Shown piece by piece: positions 63,447 through 64,000 of a stretch of DNA of 64,000 nucleotides. The position numbers and the translations under genes are program-made. Source of the stretch: Chitinophagales bacterium (GTDB lineage Bacteria > Bacteroidota > Bacteroidia > Chitinophagales > LD1). The DNA is taken from positions 99,453 to 163,452 of the forward strand of contig JAEUUZ010000051.1 of assembly GCA_016786765.1 (NCBI GenBank). Direction: 5' to 3'. The notes under the pieces were generated by a model. The model was not told the DNA's origin, did no database searches, and saw only the letters and a list, made by a program, of their open reading frames with translations. Position 1 is the stretch's first letter. The number at the start of each line of letters is the position of its first letter.

Positions 63447-64000
63447 CTATTTACCAACTTTCATAAACGAACCGGAGATAGCATGCGAATGCAATCGAAC
63501 AAAATAAATACCATCGGCAAGTTTAGAAATATCAATTCTATTCTTGGTATTCGGGTTTAGCACAATTTCTCCCATCTTTCTTCCCATATTATCAAATACA
63601 GAGGCCACTTCTATGGTTTGTATATCTGTTTCCACAGTAACAATATCCGTTGCCGGATTTGGATACAACTTCATGCTGTTATCAGAAATAGCTCTGATGC
63701 CATTATACATCACCAACGAATTGGTAGTGGTATTGGTAATCACAGGAGCATTGTAATCAAAGTAAATAGCAGCCGTATTTTTGAATTGTGTACCATCAGG
63801 TAAATTCTTCTTTGTTTTGATATAGAAGTTCACCATACCATGACTTGCTTTTTCATCAGCATTACTATCAGGCAAGTTAATGCCCAAGAAATTAATCAAT
63901 AATATTCTTTCACCTCGGAACGCCAATGTGTATGGATGAGAAGAAGAACCAGGTTTGATGGAAGTCACATCTAAGTCAGGATCTAAAGTGTCGGTAATCA
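63447..64000 (-). CDS. T9SS type A-sorted surface protein, partial (5' end beyond window)
   Basis: Only the C-terminal ~184 residues are in the window. In-frame codons continue past a GTG at 63968 to the right edge (TDTLDPDLDV), so that GTG is not the start. The segment contains a repeat-type domain (TLAFRGERILLINF, INLPDSNADEKASHGMVNF, NTAAIYFDYNAPVITNTT) found in large Bacteroidota surface proteins, then a type A T9SS sorting domain (MKLYPNPATDIVTVET ... FMKVGK). It is exported by T9SS and attached to or shed from the cell surface. Confidence 0.85.
   Translation of the reverse strand, partial: ITDTLDPDLDVTSIKPGSSSHPYTLAFRGERILLINFLGINLPDSNADEKASHGMVNFYIKTKKNLPDGTQFKNTAAIYFDYNAPVITNTTTNSLVMYNGIRAISDNSMKLYPNPATDIVTVETDIQTIEVASVFDNMGRKMGEIVLNPNTKNRIDISKLADGIYFVRLHSHAISGSFMKVGK

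Overview
The window is a chromosomal segment of a Bacteroidota bacterium; I would guess a Chitinophagales/Chitinophagaceae-like lineage, but the sequence does not settle the family. Evidence: three proteins end in type IX secretion (T9SS) sorting domains, the gene order birA / rsfS-ftsH-LUD is typical of Bacteroidota, DUF3127 and DUF5808 proteins are present, starts lack Shine-Dalgarno sequences, and several genes have the Bacteroidota -7 box (TAnnTTTG). I see no rRNA, tRNA, CRISPR array, transposase or phage module. Coding density is high and strand switches are frequent.

Layout. 0-4.7 kb: a partial beta-CASP RNase-like hydrolase, a small exported protein, a PAS histidine kinase with a receiver-CRP/FNR fusion regulator, and a conserved hypothetical. 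The two intergenic gaps around this locus each hold an FNR-like dyad (ATGAC-N4-GTCAT), which makes a self-contained regulatory island. 4.7-10.3 kb: a tripartite RND efflux operon (adaptor, pump, TolC). 10.3-16.2 kb: LUD protein, FtsH, RsfS with a histone-like tail, BirA, a CNNM/CorC protein and a 56-residue membrane protein. 16.3-24.9 kb: a 1200-residue T9SS surface protein, methylmalonyl-CoA epimerase, an EGF-like lipoprotein, an IscA-type protein, a TPR protein, GlyA and a sugar nucleotidyltransferase.

25-33 kb is the most irregular stretch. It holds three copies of a ~100-nt structured repeat, a B12/radical SAM protein with atypical cysteine spacing, an SSB-like DUF3127 protein, a nitronate monooxygenase/FabK-like enzyme, a zeta-toxin-like kinase with an overlapping 48-codon ORF, SerA, NAD(P)HX dehydratase, and an apparently inserted hypothetical gene bracketed by inverted repeat copies and a duplicated gene end. 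33-46.6 kb is metabolism and transport: alcohol dehydrogenase, SDR, HutU overlapping a DAHP synthase/chorismate mutase, GMC oxidoreductase, rhodanese, TsaC/Sua5, a BadF-type sugar kinase, KUP potassium transporter, YoaK-like protein and a sterol desaturase-type hydroxylase.

46.7-51 kb is a one-directional cluster of uncharacterised membrane proteins with a small winged-helix regulator and two nearly identical promoter/operator sequences. 51-64 kb: a secreted esterase, MetG, LD-carboxypeptidase, a NadR-like kinase, a TPR/class III cyclase-like protein with altered catalytic residues, PaaN-type aldehyde dehydrogenase, a phasin-like protein with an Ala/Lys tail, an exported hypothetical, PhoD-type phosphatase, a DUF5808 protein, and a T9SS protein cut by the window end.
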